This document shows, piece after piece, positions 1 to 12,754 of a stretch of 64,000 nt of DNA (positions within the stretch are counted from its first letter, which is position 1; each line of letters starts with the position of its first letter). A program made the position numbers and the translations under genes. Origin of the DNA: Pipra filicauda (lineage: Eukaryota > Chordata > Aves > Passeriformes > Pipridae); NCBI RefSeq assembly GCF_003945595.2, contig NW_024104367.1, positions 357,617 through 421,616 of the forward strand, read 5' to 3'. Under the pieces are notes generated by a model. That model did no database searches. It was given only the letters and a program-made list of their open reading frames with translations, and was not told the DNA's origin.

Positions 1-365
1 CAGATGGAGACGCTCAGGTCAGAGACAGGGCTGATTTGACTTCAAATGGAAAGTGAGACAAATTACAGCACAGATGTATTTAAAAAGCTGCTCTCAGTTA
101 TCTCTCATCTCCGATCTGCTGCTGGCTTGGCTTGTTTTGACGTCAGCATTGGGCAGAATTCCAGCTGTGACCCTACAGCACTTTCCAGAGCGAATAGAAA
201 GTTTTGGTTAGAAATTCTCGTGCAGGCCTATTAACACCTTGATTTGCAGGAGAGCTCAACCCAACTGATAAGCGATGAGATGCCAAAGGTTTCGAAGAAC
301 ATCACAGATTTGTAGTTTCATGGCGGAAATATTTGTGGCCACTTAGGATGAGGATCTCAAACAAT
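1..365. other. Unique sequence, no gene recognised
   Basis: I see no repeat and no convincing exon here. A 62-codon open frame at 46-234 has no recognisable domain. The only notable motif is a palindromic CRE-type octamer, listed separately. Confidence 0.6.
138..145. promoter_or_regulatory. Full CRE-like palindrome TGACGTCA
   Basis: The perfect octamer TGACGTCA is the consensus site for CREB/ATF bZIP factors, and its central CpG has survived in a CpG-poor background. No promoter is apparent nearby, so function is only a possibility; one octamer can occur by chance in 64 kb. Confidence 0.25.
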
Positions 366-670
366 TTCATAGAATATCCTGAAATGGAAGGGACTCACAC
401 GGATCATCGAGTTCAACTCCTGACACAGCACAGGGGAACCTGAAAGTTAAATTGTGCATCTAAGACTGTTGTCCAAACACTTCTTGAATGCTGACAGGCT
501 TGAGGTCATGACCCTTTCCAGTGAAACTCGTTCCAGTGCTTGACCAAGCTCTCAGTGAGGAACTTTTTCCTAATATTCAATCTGAACTTCCTCTGTCACT
601 GAAGAGATCAGCACCTTTCTCTCTTCTGCCTCTCATGAGAAAGTTGTAGACAGCAATAAGTTCACCCTTC
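366..670 (-). mobile_element. CR1 fragment, group C
   Basis: On the minus strand this is a 5'-truncated CR1 LINE. The plus strand begins with TCATAGAATATCCTGAAATG followed by the typical GGAAGGGACTCACACGGATC, then AACTTTTTCCTAATATTCAA. The 3' octamer is a single ATTCTATG-type unit. The copy is visibly diverged, has no open ORF2 frame and looks old. CR1 mobilises by ORF2 endonuclease and reverse transcriptase; this copy keeps only non-functional 3' sequence. Confidence 0.85.
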
Positions 671-1934
671 CATTTATTTTTTTACTTATTTTGATGCTTC
701 TGTAATAATAACTAGCCTTTTGTAGGTTTGTAATAAAATTACATTATTTTTTAATCACTCATAAAAACAAGAGTAAACCCATTAATACCCAGGTGTTTTC
801 AATGAAAAATCAATGAATTAACAGTGTTTTTTAAGCATTTTTTTGCAGACTTTGGCTGATGGCTTCTAAGAGTCTATTTCTAAGGATATTACTGAGGGTA
901 ACATTAAAAAACCACAGGGTATTTTGAGTTGCAGTTTGTGTTTTACCGTGTGAAAATCTATATTTATGACATCCTTAGAGTCATAGAAGCTCTAGTGGAA
1001 AATGTTCAGGGATCAGCAAACCAAAATGAGTTGAAAAATAGTGGCAAAAGGTAGTAGGAAATATGCCCTGAAGTTATACAGGAATTCCACTGCTCCATAC
1101 AAGGCCTTTGTGGATTTAAGAAGTCCTATAAATGTACTTTACCACATTACAAAGACACTAAAATGTAAAGACTCAGTTCAAACTACCTGTGCTCATGCTG
1201 GAATTTACGAGTTGAGTGGTTTAGTGAAGATTTACAACCTCAATATTATTTAGAATTCATGGGTTTCCCATAGATTTTGTTACTGTGTGTTCCTCAGGTG
1301 CTAAGCCTTCATTTCTAGAACAATGGAACTCCTCTATTTGTGATTGCTCAAATAGCCTTCTGAAAAAGAGGTATGTGAAGGGAAACTTCCTGGATTTGTA
1401 AAACAATAATTATGTTGGGCAAAATATATTTCTTTTCCTAAATTTTCGATGGAAAGGATGAAGATAGCATATTTTACAGGGGCTTGTGAAACTTCACCTG
1501 AAGAATCAGCCAAGTCTCTTTGGCCAGTGTCCCACATCACATGGACTGTGAACATTGGGGTGGGGATAATGTTGAAGAGGAGACACAGATAAACATGATC
1601 CCTCAGCATCTGCCTCAATATTCCTACCTAGGAGTGCCAAAACCACCATAAATTTCTGAGACCACTGATGTTGAACACAGAATTCACTTTCCATCTCAGA
1701 TCAGCCAGAATTCATGCACTGTCAGCATGGTACCATATTCCTTCTCCCACCCCATGAACATGGGGATGAGTTATATGTCAGCAGATCCTTTAACTGCCCC
1801 ATCCAACATGTCTTTGCATGGGATTTGCCTGGCACAGGGTGGGAAGGAGGTGGCAACACCGTGCTGTTTCTCTGGGGTCACACCTTCCAACCATGGCTTG
1901 ATGACCAAGACATGAGGCCTCTTCCATGGCATAG
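671..1934. other. AT-rich unique sequence
   Basis: T- and A-rich sequence follows the CR1 copy. An open frame of 70 codons (1041-1253, plus) and overlapping frames of 94 and 62 codons (minus, 1334-1694) have no recognisable motif, signal peptide or splice context. I see nothing else. Confidence 0.5.
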
Positions 1935-2380
1935 GATCATAGAATCAAAGAATGGTTTGGGTTGGAAGGGACCTTGAAGACCATCTCATTCCAACCACCT
2001 GCCATGGGCTGGGACACCTTCCACTAGACCAGGTTGCTCCAAGCCCCATCCATCCTGGCCTTGAACACTTCCAGGGATGGGCCAGCCACAACTTCTCTGC
2101 ACAACCTGTGCAAGGGGCCTCACCACCCCCTCAGTAAAGAACTTTTTCCTAATATTTAATATAAACCTACCCTCTTTCAGTTTAATAGTCTCTTTCCATC
2201 TTTTTTGTAGGCTCCTTTCAAGAAGGCCACAATCAGGTCACTCTCGAGCCTTCTCTTCTCCAGGCTGAACAATCCCAATTCTCACAGGCTTTCCTCATAG
2301 AGGAAGTTTTCCATCCCTCTAATCAGCTTGGTGGCCTCCTCTGGACTCGCTCCAACAGCTCCATGTCCTTCCTGTGCACG
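1935..2380 (-). mobile_element. CR1 fragment, group A
   Basis: A 5'-truncated CR1 whose 3' end lies at the left, starting ATCATAGAATCAAAGAATGG and then GGTTTGGGTTGGAAGGGACC. It continues through the landmarks CCATGGGCTGGGACACCTTC and CTTTTTCCTAATATTTAATA to a region corresponding to CTCCATGTCCTTCCTGTGCA near its left-truncated 5' end. Two octamer-like units sit at the tail. Short open frames inside it are incidental. Confidence 0.93.
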
Positions 2381-3539
2381 TGACACAGCCAAAGGAATCA
2401 CAGAGGTTGATGAATGTTAAGCACTTCCAAAAAGACCAGGTAAAAAGATGAGGCTTTACTTTATGAGAGTTCACACAACAGAGAAGCAGAAATCAATGAT
2501 AATCCAAGGCACACATCTCACCAACAGACACAGGAAACCTGTCAGTCCCAACTCTGTCATTCACTCAAAAGAATTGGAACCATTATTCTTAATTATCCAG
2601 GAGTTGAAACACAGTCTATCAATTTATTTCGAGATACAGGACTTGTTCCTGGGTGCAGAGAATTAATTTTCCTCCAGTAATGCCTGGGAAAGCAGGAGAT
2701 TGGCTCTGGTTGACTTACAGTGTCAGCATTTTTTTATTATTATTTCACAAACAACATCCATTTAATCACAAGGCATCTAGAAATTGAATACAAAAGGAGA
2801 CCTCTCATTATTCGTAGAGAGTATCTTCCCCAATCACAGATTTGTTTGGTTAATAAGAACTATCACTAAAAAAGAAATAAAATTGTTCAGGATATCCTCA
2901 TAGGGCCTCCTATTTATTACTTACTTACTTTTAATACCTAAAGGGATGCTGAAGATGAGAAAAATTCTTCTCTGCTGCTCTGAACTGAAGGATAGAAGTA
3001 CAAATTCATTTTTTTTCGGAATATCTTTGCTCAGATATGTGGAAGTTTGATTTTGTGTTTCAAACTACAAGGGGAAAGTAGTTTCTGGCCTCTGCAGTGT
3101 AACTACTACCCGTGGTCTTACTGCTGCTCAGTGAATCATGCACAACTCACCCCTGTGCCAAGGCTCACCTGTGTCCTCCACAGAAGCAATTAAGTATTTT
3201 ACATCTGAACTTTGACAGAAATTTGTCAATAAAATCCCATTTTTCACTGATGTATGCCAATTTGGTTTTTCGTAAGCTTTCAGTGTCTGGTTGGAAAACG
3301 TTCACGGGAAAAACTATTTCATTATTTTGCAATTTCTGGCAAGAGCAGCTGATAGCTCGAGATTATTTGTCAAACTGAAATTTTCCAGAAAAAATTCTCC
3401 TACACATAAATTCTACTTCTGGGGAAGTAAAATAAGAACTAAGAGATGTTTCTGGTTCTCACAACTTAGAGCACGATCTTCAGATGCTAGTGATGAACAA
3501 CTGAATCTTCAGACAAACAGAAACAACAGTTAAGAAAGT
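2381..3539. other. Unique sequence with short TTAC repeat
   Basis: I recognise no gene. A short (TTAC)n run lies near 2916-2930. Open frames of 72-88 codons (2448-2666, 3112-3378, 3291-3533) show no domain. Otherwise nothing. Confidence 0.5.
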
Positions 3540-3781
3540 GACTGGATGAGAGGAAATGGCCTCAAGTTGCACCAGGGCACGTTTAGATTGGATATTATGA
3601 ATTTTTTTTTCCAGGAAAGGGTTTTCAGGCCCTGGCACAGTCTGCCCAGGGAGGTGGTTGAGCCGCCATCCCTGGAGATGTAGATATGGCACTTAGTGCT
3701 GCATTGATAGTGTTACCTTAAGAGTTGGACCTGATGATCTTCAGGATCTTTTCCAACCTAAGTGAGTCTTGGATTCTATAA
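3540..3781 (+). mobile_element. CR1 fragment, group B-like
   Basis: A sense-oriented 5'-truncated CR1. It contains GAGGAAATGGCCTCAAGTTG, then TGCCCAGGGAGGTGGTTGAG and GATGATCTTCAGGATCTTTT, and ends with GGATTCTATAA. An eight-T run near 3601 interrupts the reverse-transcribed region and looks like a later expansion. No coding potential remains. Confidence 0.88.
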
Positions 3782-5508
3782 ATAATGATTTCCATGGAGA
3801 TATATAGGGCTGTTTATACAAATAAGGGTTCCAGGAAAGAGTCTAGAGTCTCTTTCTCCATGCACACAGTGCAGATATTAGGCCTTAACTTTCTGCTTGA
3901 GATGCTGGAAAAGTTAATTTGCTAATGCTTGTAAAGTGCTTTCAAATCTCCAGCTATAAGAAGAGGAAAATGCAGCAATTAGTTTTTAATGAACTAGAAA
4001 TAACGAGCATTAGGTCTCAATGCTATTTTTTTTTCTCCAAGAATGTTTTCTCTTAAACTATGTATTTAATTCCCTTTATATATCTACCTAGGTTTGTTTT
4101 TCTTACCATCCACATCACCATTTTATCTTGACAGTGATACAGAAATGCAGAGTTTGCTTGTTCCTTTCCCTGACAACTTCTTAAGCTCATTGGTATCGAT
4201 TTAGGAAGCATTGAAGATAAATTAAGGAGTGGAGTCTGCAGGCAGCAAGGTGCCTTCAAGGCGTTCATGCCATGAGACAAACTACCTGCAAGGAGCAGGT
4301 CAGGGCAGAGCTGTTTCATGAGCTTCTTTTGCAGGCACTGCTCCATTCCCCCAAGTGTCTTCTGCAAAAGGCAGAATTTATCCATTACAGGCAGAAACAG
4401 CACCACGAGCTTGTCCAGCTAAGGACAGAACACTGATTTCACAGATCATCATCCCTCATACACAGGTCCAGTGTGATTATGGACTTGTGAGTTTTGTCCT
4501 TTGAATGTTATGGGTGGGCTTAAAGCAACACTCAGAGCACAATTCCTGCAGCAGTAATAAATGCAGAACATGAAAAAACTACTTCCCTGGGTGAATTTTG
4601 GGAGTCTTATTGATTCCATGTGTGTGCTCAAGACTATTCTCAATTCCTAAGGACTCTCTTGCTTCATGGTAACTTTCCTAAGGAGAGAGGCAGTGCCAGG
4701 CTTTGCAGCAATATAGTGAGAAAAAAAAGAATTAACCTGACCTGCATCTCAGAAGGCAACTTAGTGCTTTACATCACTAACATCTTAGAAATGGTTTAAA
4801 ATCCAATTTTTGTGTGTACTGTGTGTACCTGTGGAGCTATAACAAGAAATAAAGGTTGTAATAAGAGTAATTAAGAATTGTAAGTAGCTGATATAACTGC
4901 AGGGACTCCCATACATTCACTTTTTTCCTGGTAATAACAGTAGCTACTCACTTGAGAAACTAAGCTACTGAAGACAATTATGTTTGTGTATGACCTGAAT
5001 CATGATGGGCAGGAATGTTATTCTGATTAAAATACTGTTCTCATCCTCAAATATTCTGTGTCTGCACCATCAACAAAACAAATGCCCACTGTACAGGGTG
5101 ACATTGAAGAGGTGTGTATATGCTAGGTAAAAAAATACTTCATATTTTTGCACTCATGGGTATCAAAATATGGGTCTAAAGGGGTTTCTTTAAGTCTAAA
5201 AGGGTTACTTTAAATATCATAATCATTTAAAAACTTCAGTCCAACTTTACTGAGAGGTCTGCATTTGTATTTGTCCCATTTGTTGTAGGAAAAATTCTGC
5301 TTCATCTGTCCAAACACGACATGAGGAAGAAAGGCTGTTAGACAGACACTTTCCTTGACTGAAGGAAAAGTGTCAGTGCTTGAATTCTGCTGCAATTTGG
5401 TCAGTTTTGTGTAGTTTACTTTGTATCCACTACTTTTGAAGTGTGCCTGAAACCTCAGCAGGATTTACTTCCACACTGTGAAAAAAAATGCTTGCTCAAG
5501 TCAATCTT
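3782..5508. other. Unique sequence with a 20-bp tandem duplication
   Basis: No repeat family or gene is recognised over about 1.7 kb. A minus-strand frame of 117 codons (4053-4406) lacks recognisable motifs and is compatible with chance. A two-copy 20-bp tandem duplication is listed separately at 5175-5214. Confidence 0.5.
5175..5214. repeat. Two-copy 20-bp tandem duplication
   Basis: 5175-5194 and 5195-5214 match at 17 of 20 positions, each copy beginning TCTAAA and carrying a CTTTAA core near its end. It is probably a small replication-slippage duplication. Confidence 0.7.
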
Positions 5509-6225
5509 CACAGAAACACAGAACGGTTTGGGTTGGAAGGGACCACAGCGGGTCCAACCTCCCTGCTCCAGCAGTGTCATCCCAGAGCACGTGGAACAGG
5601 ATTGTGTTCAGATTCTTCTGGAATATCCCCAGTGAGGGAGACTCCACACCATCTCTGGGCAACCTGTTCCAGTGCTCAGTCACTGCACAGGAAAGAAGTT
5701 CTTCCTCATGTTCAGGTGGAACTTCCTGGGCATCAGTTCCTGCCCATTCCCTCTTGTCCCATTGCTGAGCCCCCCCGAGCAGAGCCTGGTCCATCCTCTG
5801 CCCCCTCCCTGCACACATGGACAGACATGGGGGAGGTCCCCTCTCAGTGTCTCTTCTTGAGGCTGAACAGCCCCAGCTCCCTCAGCCTTTCCTCATAAGA
5901 GAGATGGTCCAGTCTCCTAAACATCTTTGTAGCCTCTGCTGGACCTGCTCCAGGAGCTCCATGTCTCTCTGGTGCTGAGGAAGCCAGCACTGGACACAAC
6001 ACTCCAAATGTGCCTCACCAGGCCTGAGTGGAGGGGCAGGATCACCCCACCTCGACCTGCTGGCAATGCTCTTCCCAATGCATCCCAGAATCCCATTGAC
6101 CTGCTTGTCCCCCAGGGCACACCGCTGGTCATGGACAGCTTGCTTTCCACCAGGACCCCCAGGTCCTTCTTGCCAGAGCTGCTCTCCAGCAGGTTGGCCC
6201 CCAACCTGTATTGGTGCAGGGGATT
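5509..6225 (-). mobile_element. Long CR1 fragment, group D, with ORF2 remnant
   Basis: About 717 bp of a minus-strand CR1. The 3' end at the left reads CACAGAACGGTTTGGGTTGG, then GGGACCACAGCGGGTCCAAC. At the right, the minus strand still encodes degraded C-terminal ORF2 peptide with KKDLGVLVESKLSMT and VILPLHSGLVRHIW, as in CR1 reverse transcriptase C-termini, but broken between frames. The copy is GC-richer than its surroundings. It is 5'-truncated and non-functional. Confidence 0.92.
5917..6225 (-). pseudogene. CR1 ORF2 C-terminal remnant
   Basis: The minus strand carries the CR1 ORF2 tail signature, a GVLVE/D-type segment followed about 35 residues later by VILPLHSGLVR. Beyond that the frame departs from the family. 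It lacks the endonuclease and the reverse transcriptase catalytic motif, so it is inactive. Confidence 0.7.
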
Positions 6226-7639
6226 ATCAAGTGTATCAACCTCTAGGGAAGACTAAAAGAAAATTGGGGGTCACTCTTGCCCTGAGGTGTTGCTGTTTGG
6301 CTCGTTCTTGTCTCTGTGTAGGTGTCTTGGAGGCCAAGTCATGCAAGCTGAAGTCTGTCAAGCTGTTTTTCAGTACAAATAAAGGAGATTTGCAGTTGAT
6401 CTGATGTATCAAATCTCAGGTGATCTGCAATTGCCCCACAGGAGACAGGAGTGCAGGGATTGTGTGCAACCTGTACCTGAACCTGCTTCCTCATCTACCT
6501 CCTAAAACAAGTCCAGACAACACAGTCCTGCCCAGCTTGGCTGAGAGAGATAGAAAAATAACAGTTTTTCCTTCACTTTGGTTGGCATTTGGAAGAGTGA
6601 CTATTAAAATGATAGAAAGGGAACACAGACACTGCCAGAGGGATCTACTGATAAATGTGTTGATGGGATCAAGGAGTTCCTTAGGCAGTGTATGTTAGAG
6701 GCATTTTATTTGCAACAGTTAACCAGTAAGGTTTAAAAGGCAAATTGGTGTCATTTCCTTTCCAGAGCATTTCTTTGACTTTCTTTTCTTCCTTCCTCTT
6801 GTTGCCTTTTTTTTTTTTTTATGCTTCCTAATCTGCTCAATTTGAAACATTGGCAAGAAATTTCAAGTGTATTAAATGAGATATATGTCCGTAATAAATG
6901 GGATTCTTCTTTGTCATGGTCATAGATATAAGCATTATGAGACTTTTCCCTGTGGATTTAGAAGTGGGTTTTGGGAAAGAAAGGAAAGGAAGAAACAGTA
7001 AGTGTAGTCACAGCCTTAGACTTAACTGCAGGCAGAGCTCTGCTGTCTCTGGGCATCTTAAATAAGATAGTCTGTTTTTAAAAGGACACGAGAGGAATTT
7101 TTTAAAGCTTCCTTAAGAAAGCTCCATACCTTTTGGCACTGTAACCGTGAAGTTTCTACAGTGCTGATTTCTGCATTAAATGCAATATACAGGTAAAGAA
7201 GCTTCACAGAGCCACAGTAGAAATCACCAAAGACTAAGTTATCATACTATAAATATCTCTGGCTTTCTCTTAACTGCTTAGAATTGATGTAAATAATATT
7301 AAAGACAGTTGCTCCATAAGAATCTTCAACACTCTGTAGGGTATGAACCTGTGCTTCCATGGTAAGACACCTTTTCCAGGAATAGTACAATCATTAGAGT
7401 CACAGGAGAGCAGGAGGGAGGTGACATTGAGTGGATACCATCTTGCTGCAAGAGGGAATTCAGTCTCCTTGCAAAGGAGCAATTATTTTAAGGAGCCATT
7501 CCATGTGCTAATTCAATATCCTTCTAAAGGTGGGAGGAAGGCTGACTCAGAGGTTAAAGTGACACACGTGAGCTTCAGAGAAGGGGATTTTCCTGCACCA
7601 CAGCATTCTCTGTCCTTGGGTGAGTCATTCAAGAGAGTT
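6226..7639. other. Unique sequence with poly-T run
   Basis: No gene is recognised. A run of about 15 T lies near 6806-6822. A 138-codon plus-strand frame at 7343-7759 runs into the CR1 copy downstream, so it is not a gene. Confidence 0.5.
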
Positions 7640-7812
7640 CAAGCATTGAAAGAGGCTACCCAGGGAAGTAGTGGAGTCCCCATTCCTGGAAGTGTTCCAA
7701 AGGTGTGTAGATGTGGCACCTGGGAACATGTTTTAGTGGTGCTTTTCAACTATTTTTAATGGTTGGACTGGATGATCTTGGTCTTTTCTAACCTTGATGG
7801 ATTCCATGGCTG
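7640..7812 (+). mobile_element. CR1 3' fragment, group B
   Basis: Sense-strand CR1 tail with GAGGCTACCCAGGGAAGTAG, GTGGAGTCCCCATTCCTGGA and GGACTGGATGATCTTGGTCT, ending at a degraded octamer (GATTCCATGG). Strongly 5'-truncated; no ORF sequence remains. Confidence 0.85.
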
Positions 7813-8087
7813 TCATTCAGTTCTCTTCATCACAGCTTCTGTGTTGCCTTTATGGGCAGGAAAGTGATATTTTAAATATCAAATAGGGATAAAAATGCTT
7901 CATGTGGCTGCTGTGAGATTAAAGATATTAAACATTTTGAAGTGATCAGAATGCTGTGATGACAGAGGCCTGAGATATCTCTTGGTCAAGCAAACCCAAG
8001 TTCCAGTTAAAATTCTCTATTCACTTTAATTAGAGTTTAGCAGGGCCTGCACTGACTGGAAGCAGATTCCTTTCAGATTTTAATCTG

Positions 8088-8110
8088 AATAAATAAATAA
8101 ATAAATAAAT
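8088..8110. repeat. (AAAT)n microsatellite
   Basis: Nearly six perfect AAAT units. Confidence 0.95.
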
Positions 8111-8298
8111 GAAAGAGCTTTATTTCAGGCATTGTTTGATAAGGTTGAAATAGTCTTTGAAATTCTTGATAAAATTCTTGGACCAAAACTGTTCCATGGC
8201 TTAAAAACCCTGCATGTCTTTTTAAGATTATGGCAGCTCTATCCATCTTGTCTATTACTAGCACAAATTTACAGGAATTGAGGGCATGGGAAAGAGCT

Positions 8299-8373
8299 TG
8301 GGCGGGGCGGGGCAGGGCGGGGCGGGGCGAGGTGGGGCGGGGCGGGGCGGGGAGGGAAGGGAAGGGAAGGGAA
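8299..8373 (+). repeat. GGGGC / GGGAA pentanucleotide minisatellite
   Basis: About ten GGGGC-type units, with single-base variants such as GGCAG and GAGGT, grade into four GGGAA units while keeping the 5-base period. The plus strand is a dense series of G-tracts able to form G-quadruplexes. Open frames through it give Gly/Arg/Ala repeats, an artefact of the repeat and not evidence for a protein. Confidence 0.93.
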
Positions 8374-9794
8374 ATCTTTCAAATCTCAAGAAAAGCAACT
8401 TCCCTCTGGTGTTCTATATTTGGAAGACTTTACTATCCTCTTATTTTATAGAGGATTTTTGCCAAGTAAAATGTGTGTTTGTCTAGATGATAAATACCCT
8501 TATTCCCAGAAGTGCTTGCAATCATGCTTTGCTTTTTGTTTTCAGTATTACCTCCTGAAACCTGCCATGGACCATCACCTCCAACTGCCACAGAGCACTG
8601 ACCACACAGGATTTTCCAACAACCTCCTGCCATCCCAAGCCCTGCTGTAGGGATGAAGCCTCAGCTGTTGTTGCAGCTGATTAACTCTTGTTCCAGCCTG
8701 AGTGCTATTTTTGTAAGGCCTTGATAATTTCGAAATCACAGCCCTCATTGTGCTCTTAGAAGTGGAAGTGCATTACCTGCAATTTCCCAAGCATTTCATT
8801 TCCTTGGAAGATTTATTTGTAAACAAGCAAGAGCTTTATTGTTGCTTGTTGCAGACACACAGTAAATTAGTTTTTCCATGCTGAAATGCAGCAGCATAAA
8901 ATTCTCACTCGAGGAAAGTACTAACTGGCATTATGGCATTGCCTTGTTAATTATGTTGGCACATCCACTGCTGCTCCTTAAATTATTCCTGTACACCAGA
9001 AACGCTTCTTACCTAATGATTTCCTGAACTTCTGGTATATTAGTTCATGCCTAATCTAATTCAAATCATTGTCAAAGTGACAAATTCAAGGAAGACACAG
9101 AGAGGGTTTAAAGCAAAGTCGGTGAATGGTCACAGAAACTATCATGGTAAAGATTCATTTTAATATGTTGAGTTTGGTTTTGGTGTGTTTGACAGGATTC
9201 TGATTCTTTCTTCTCAGTCTGACCTGTCATTTTTAAGTAGATTAAATTTTCCACAAGATTGACTTCTCCGGCCAGTTCTCAGTCATTTCATTCAGTGGTT
9301 GACTGTCAGTGGTGTCTAATAAGATTATGAACTTGGAAGACTATGATGATGAAGTTTATTTAGGTGACTGTTTATCATAAGGAAGGCCATCACTAATCCA
9401 TGGCATAAATTCTATATTCTCTAGTCCTTACCATTCTTTGATTCTGCAACATTCTTAATGGAAAAACTGCTGGATCAACATAGTCATCTGCCCAGATTTC
9501 TTCCATGCTGTTTACAGCAACAGCCCTGTTATTACATGTCAAATATCTTACAAAATCAATTTATTGTCTCACTTTGAATGGAGTTTTCCAAAAGTGCAAG
9601 AAATGTAAAGGTTTCTCCCGTGGTATTTACCACATAAGTTTTACCTTCTCCTGAACTCAGAAAGGTGCCTGAAAATACATTGCCAATACACAGGAGAGTC
9701 TCGGGCTTTCTTGAAACTTGAGTTCAGCACTTGAGTTCCTGCCTTCCAGAGATATTCAACTGGTACTTCGGTCATGAGCCTTACATTTATAAGC

Positions 9795-9840
9795 ACTAAG
9801 TACTTAGTATTTACCACTTAGTCTTTGTAAGTACTAAGTG
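9795..9840. repeat. Palindrome plus stem-loop sharing ACTAAGT
   Basis: 9795-9808 is a perfect 14-bp palindrome (ACTAAGTACTTAGT). It is followed by an 8-bp stem CACTTAGT (9815-9822) / ACTAAGTG (9833-9840) around a 10-base loop. The same ACTAAGT core recurs on both strands, so the block can pair in several ways. Confidence 0.8.
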
Positions 9841-12754
9841 GGCAGAAAAAGTTTCCAGATTTGTCCCTTGAGGAGGAGCCTCTTGCCAAAGTACTTTCCA
9901 TCCAGCTGGAAGGAGCATTTCTCAGCTCTGCAAAGAGCAAATCCAGTGGGAGGTGTCTGAGCTCTCCCGGATAAACACGCAAACGTGGGACACAAAAAGG
10001 AACATCTGCTGCCAGGAAGATAGAAAAGAGGGAAAGCAGAGCACAGATGTATGTTTTCAACTCTTCACCTCTCACTGTATTTTTTCTCATGTGTTTTCCT
10101 CAGTGCTACCAGGAGAACTGTCGTGGCACCATCAATATCTCTGTCAAAGCAGGAACGTGGCTGTTCTGACTTTTAAAATTTGACAAGAGGAAGAAATAAT
10201 CACAACAAAGCTGGAGGCAAAGTGCATTTTTATTATCAGAGTGACCATTTCCATTTATGTGTGCCGTTGGTTATCTCAGAGCAGATGCCAGGAATCCCTC
10301 ATCCCAGAGTGCTGCAGCCACTTGGTTCCTCACGTTTGCACTCACCTTTGATTTCCACCAGACCAAATCAATAATTCTTAAACACTGAAAGTTCTGCTGG
10401 GCACCAAACAGCAGGACAGATAATGTAGTCTAGGATGCCTCCATAGGAAGTGGAAGGAGGAGTTTTAAACCCTGCCTTGAAACTTCATTATCTCACTTAT
10501 AATTACATGGAGAAAGCAGTTTTTGGTCCATGACCTTCACAGATATGGGGAAAATTCTCTCAGAATGTGTTGTCACTTGTGAAATGGGCCTTCTTCCTCA
10601 GCAGGGTGTAAGCATATAATTACTTTTAATACATTAATTTTATGCCCGCAGTTCCTACTTGGTGTTATCACTTTTCTTTTTATTTTCTGACATCATTATG
10701 TTTTTCTCTCATAACTTTCTAGGAACCTTAAACTATTTTTAAATTGCTGTCTATTTTATTTTAACTGTGATCTCCCATCCCTTTTATAGTTCCCTATTTC
10801 CCCTTGCTTTAGCTTTAGCTTCTAATTTCATTTTCCCTGGGTTCATTATTTTTATGTTGGCACTCTGAATATTGTTTGTGGGTCTTTTGTTCCTCGTAGC
10901 CCTGAATTGTTATTTACACTTTGAAATGGAAGTTTGGATGTCTCCATACAGCTGGTGGCTCCATCTCATAGACATTGAGTTAGTGTGCAGTACAGAATAG
11001 TCCATCTCAGTGATTTTTTTTAACTGTGAATCCCTCTGGGAAGATGCTGAGTGCACATGAAGAGCAGGATTGAGTTGCCCTCAAAGGTGATAAGAATTTG
11101 CTGTTACAAAACCTTTGTGCTTCCACTGCAGCAGTGATAGTGATCATTTCCAGCACAAGGATTTTCTCTGGGATTATGACTGCACAGGTACTCAACCCAT
11201 TCTTGAACTGTAAAAACTGCTTAACACTCGGGTTTCCAGATTACTTAAACCCCAACCCAACACGTGGGATCTCACTCGTCTGGAATTTGGGGGTAGCAGT
11301 TAAGACCAGAGATGTGCCATTTGAAGTAGTGCTAAAAACCAGCAAAGATAAAGTGTTTAAACAGGAATTTCTCCTTTTCTGTCTGTATTTATGCAAAAAA
11401 CATTTGGGAAAGTAACTGTTGCTGTGTTGTAAGAGTTTTTCAGCTTCTTTCTGCCTGTTTTCCCCTAATGACCAGTGAATGAAACTGCTGTATATCTTTT
11501 TTTGGAGGAATTCATGGAAACCGTTGTTTCAATGGACAATTAAACTCCTGCCTTCTACCTCCCCTTCTTGGGGAAGAAGAACTAAAGCTTGGACACTGAA
11601 AATACTTACAAATTGTCTTTTTTCTTCACTCTTTTCCTCACCATGGCTGTCCTTATAGTACAGACAAAAACTAAAAGTGTCATTTCACAGAATTTAAACC
11701 CATGTTTAACAGCAAACGTGGGGTTTCTCTTTGTCTCTTCCCCTACCCCCTCACTTCTCTTTGCTCCTTGAAAATTTGTGTTTTATCAGTGAACAGTTCA
11801 GCAGCAGCACCTTTAAAAGATTGCAATGGAGAACCATCAGTAGCTTGATGTGAAGACAGAAGTGGGGAGGGAGGAGAAGAACAAAGAAGGAGCATACAGG
11901 TTATTAATATCAGAAGTCCTTGTGCCATAAAAATTGTTTCATTATTGAAAATCTCGATACAAGGCTTATGATTTTGATCTTGGACATAAAGCATAAATCA
12001 CCCAGAGGTATAGACACAATCATAGACTTGCTTTTGGGGAAAAACCAAATCCAGGACTGACAACTACAGTGAATTCAGACAAAAAATAATAAAAAAAAAA
12101 GTTCTCTGCAACCAATCCCTGCAACCTATTTCTTACAGCACTTCAGCAAGTCCCTTTTGTTGCTACAACCTCATTCTCTTTCCACTGAACTCTATTGCCT
12201 TTGTCTACATTTGTCTAGACAAAGAACTTTTATCTGGACTCAAAATTGTCTTGGCAGTAGTGAGATGTTTTGTATTTAAGACTATTTAGTTCCTCTAAAC
12301 TTGGTATATATTCAGGGTTTTTACTTGAGGACATGAAGACAGGGATCACAGCTAAGCTTATCCTTTTACTTTACGATCTGTACATGAAAAAAAAAGAGAA
12401 AAATAGAAAAAAAAACCTCAGAAAGTGGAAGAAAAGTGTCATATAAGGATCATCATCAAAGTGGTAGTGCAGCCTACCAGGAACTCATTGCAATCTTTAC
12501 TACTCAGTAGTGTTCATATTTTACATGAGGGGGTAAACCTGGAAAGTCATTCTTCAAATTTTATTTGAAGTGACAGGTAAAGAGACTGTGGGCACAAACT
12601 GAAACACAAAAATTTTTCCATAAACGTATGAAAACAGTATTGTGAGTGTTGTGGAATATCAGAGGTGGATTCTCCACCCTGGCATTTTTCAGTGCTGATA
12701 AGATTCTCTTTCTGACCTCAAAGGAGAGCCCACCCTGCAGCCTGGGCAGGTCTG

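Larger units (their letters stand above)
7813..12754. other. 4.9-kb CR1-free stretch
   Basis: I find no recognisable transposon or gene. It holds an (AAAT)n repeat (8088-8110), the GGGGC/GGGAA minisatellite (8299-8373) and a palindrome pair (9795-9840). It also has forkhead-like TGTAAACA near 8818 and A-rich runs near 12085 and 12385-12412. Open frames up to 105 codons (11098-11415) have no recognisable domain. Confidence 0.5.

Noticed and set aside
5488..5898. 136-codon plus-strand open frame
   Set aside because: Antisense of the CR1 at 5509-6225.
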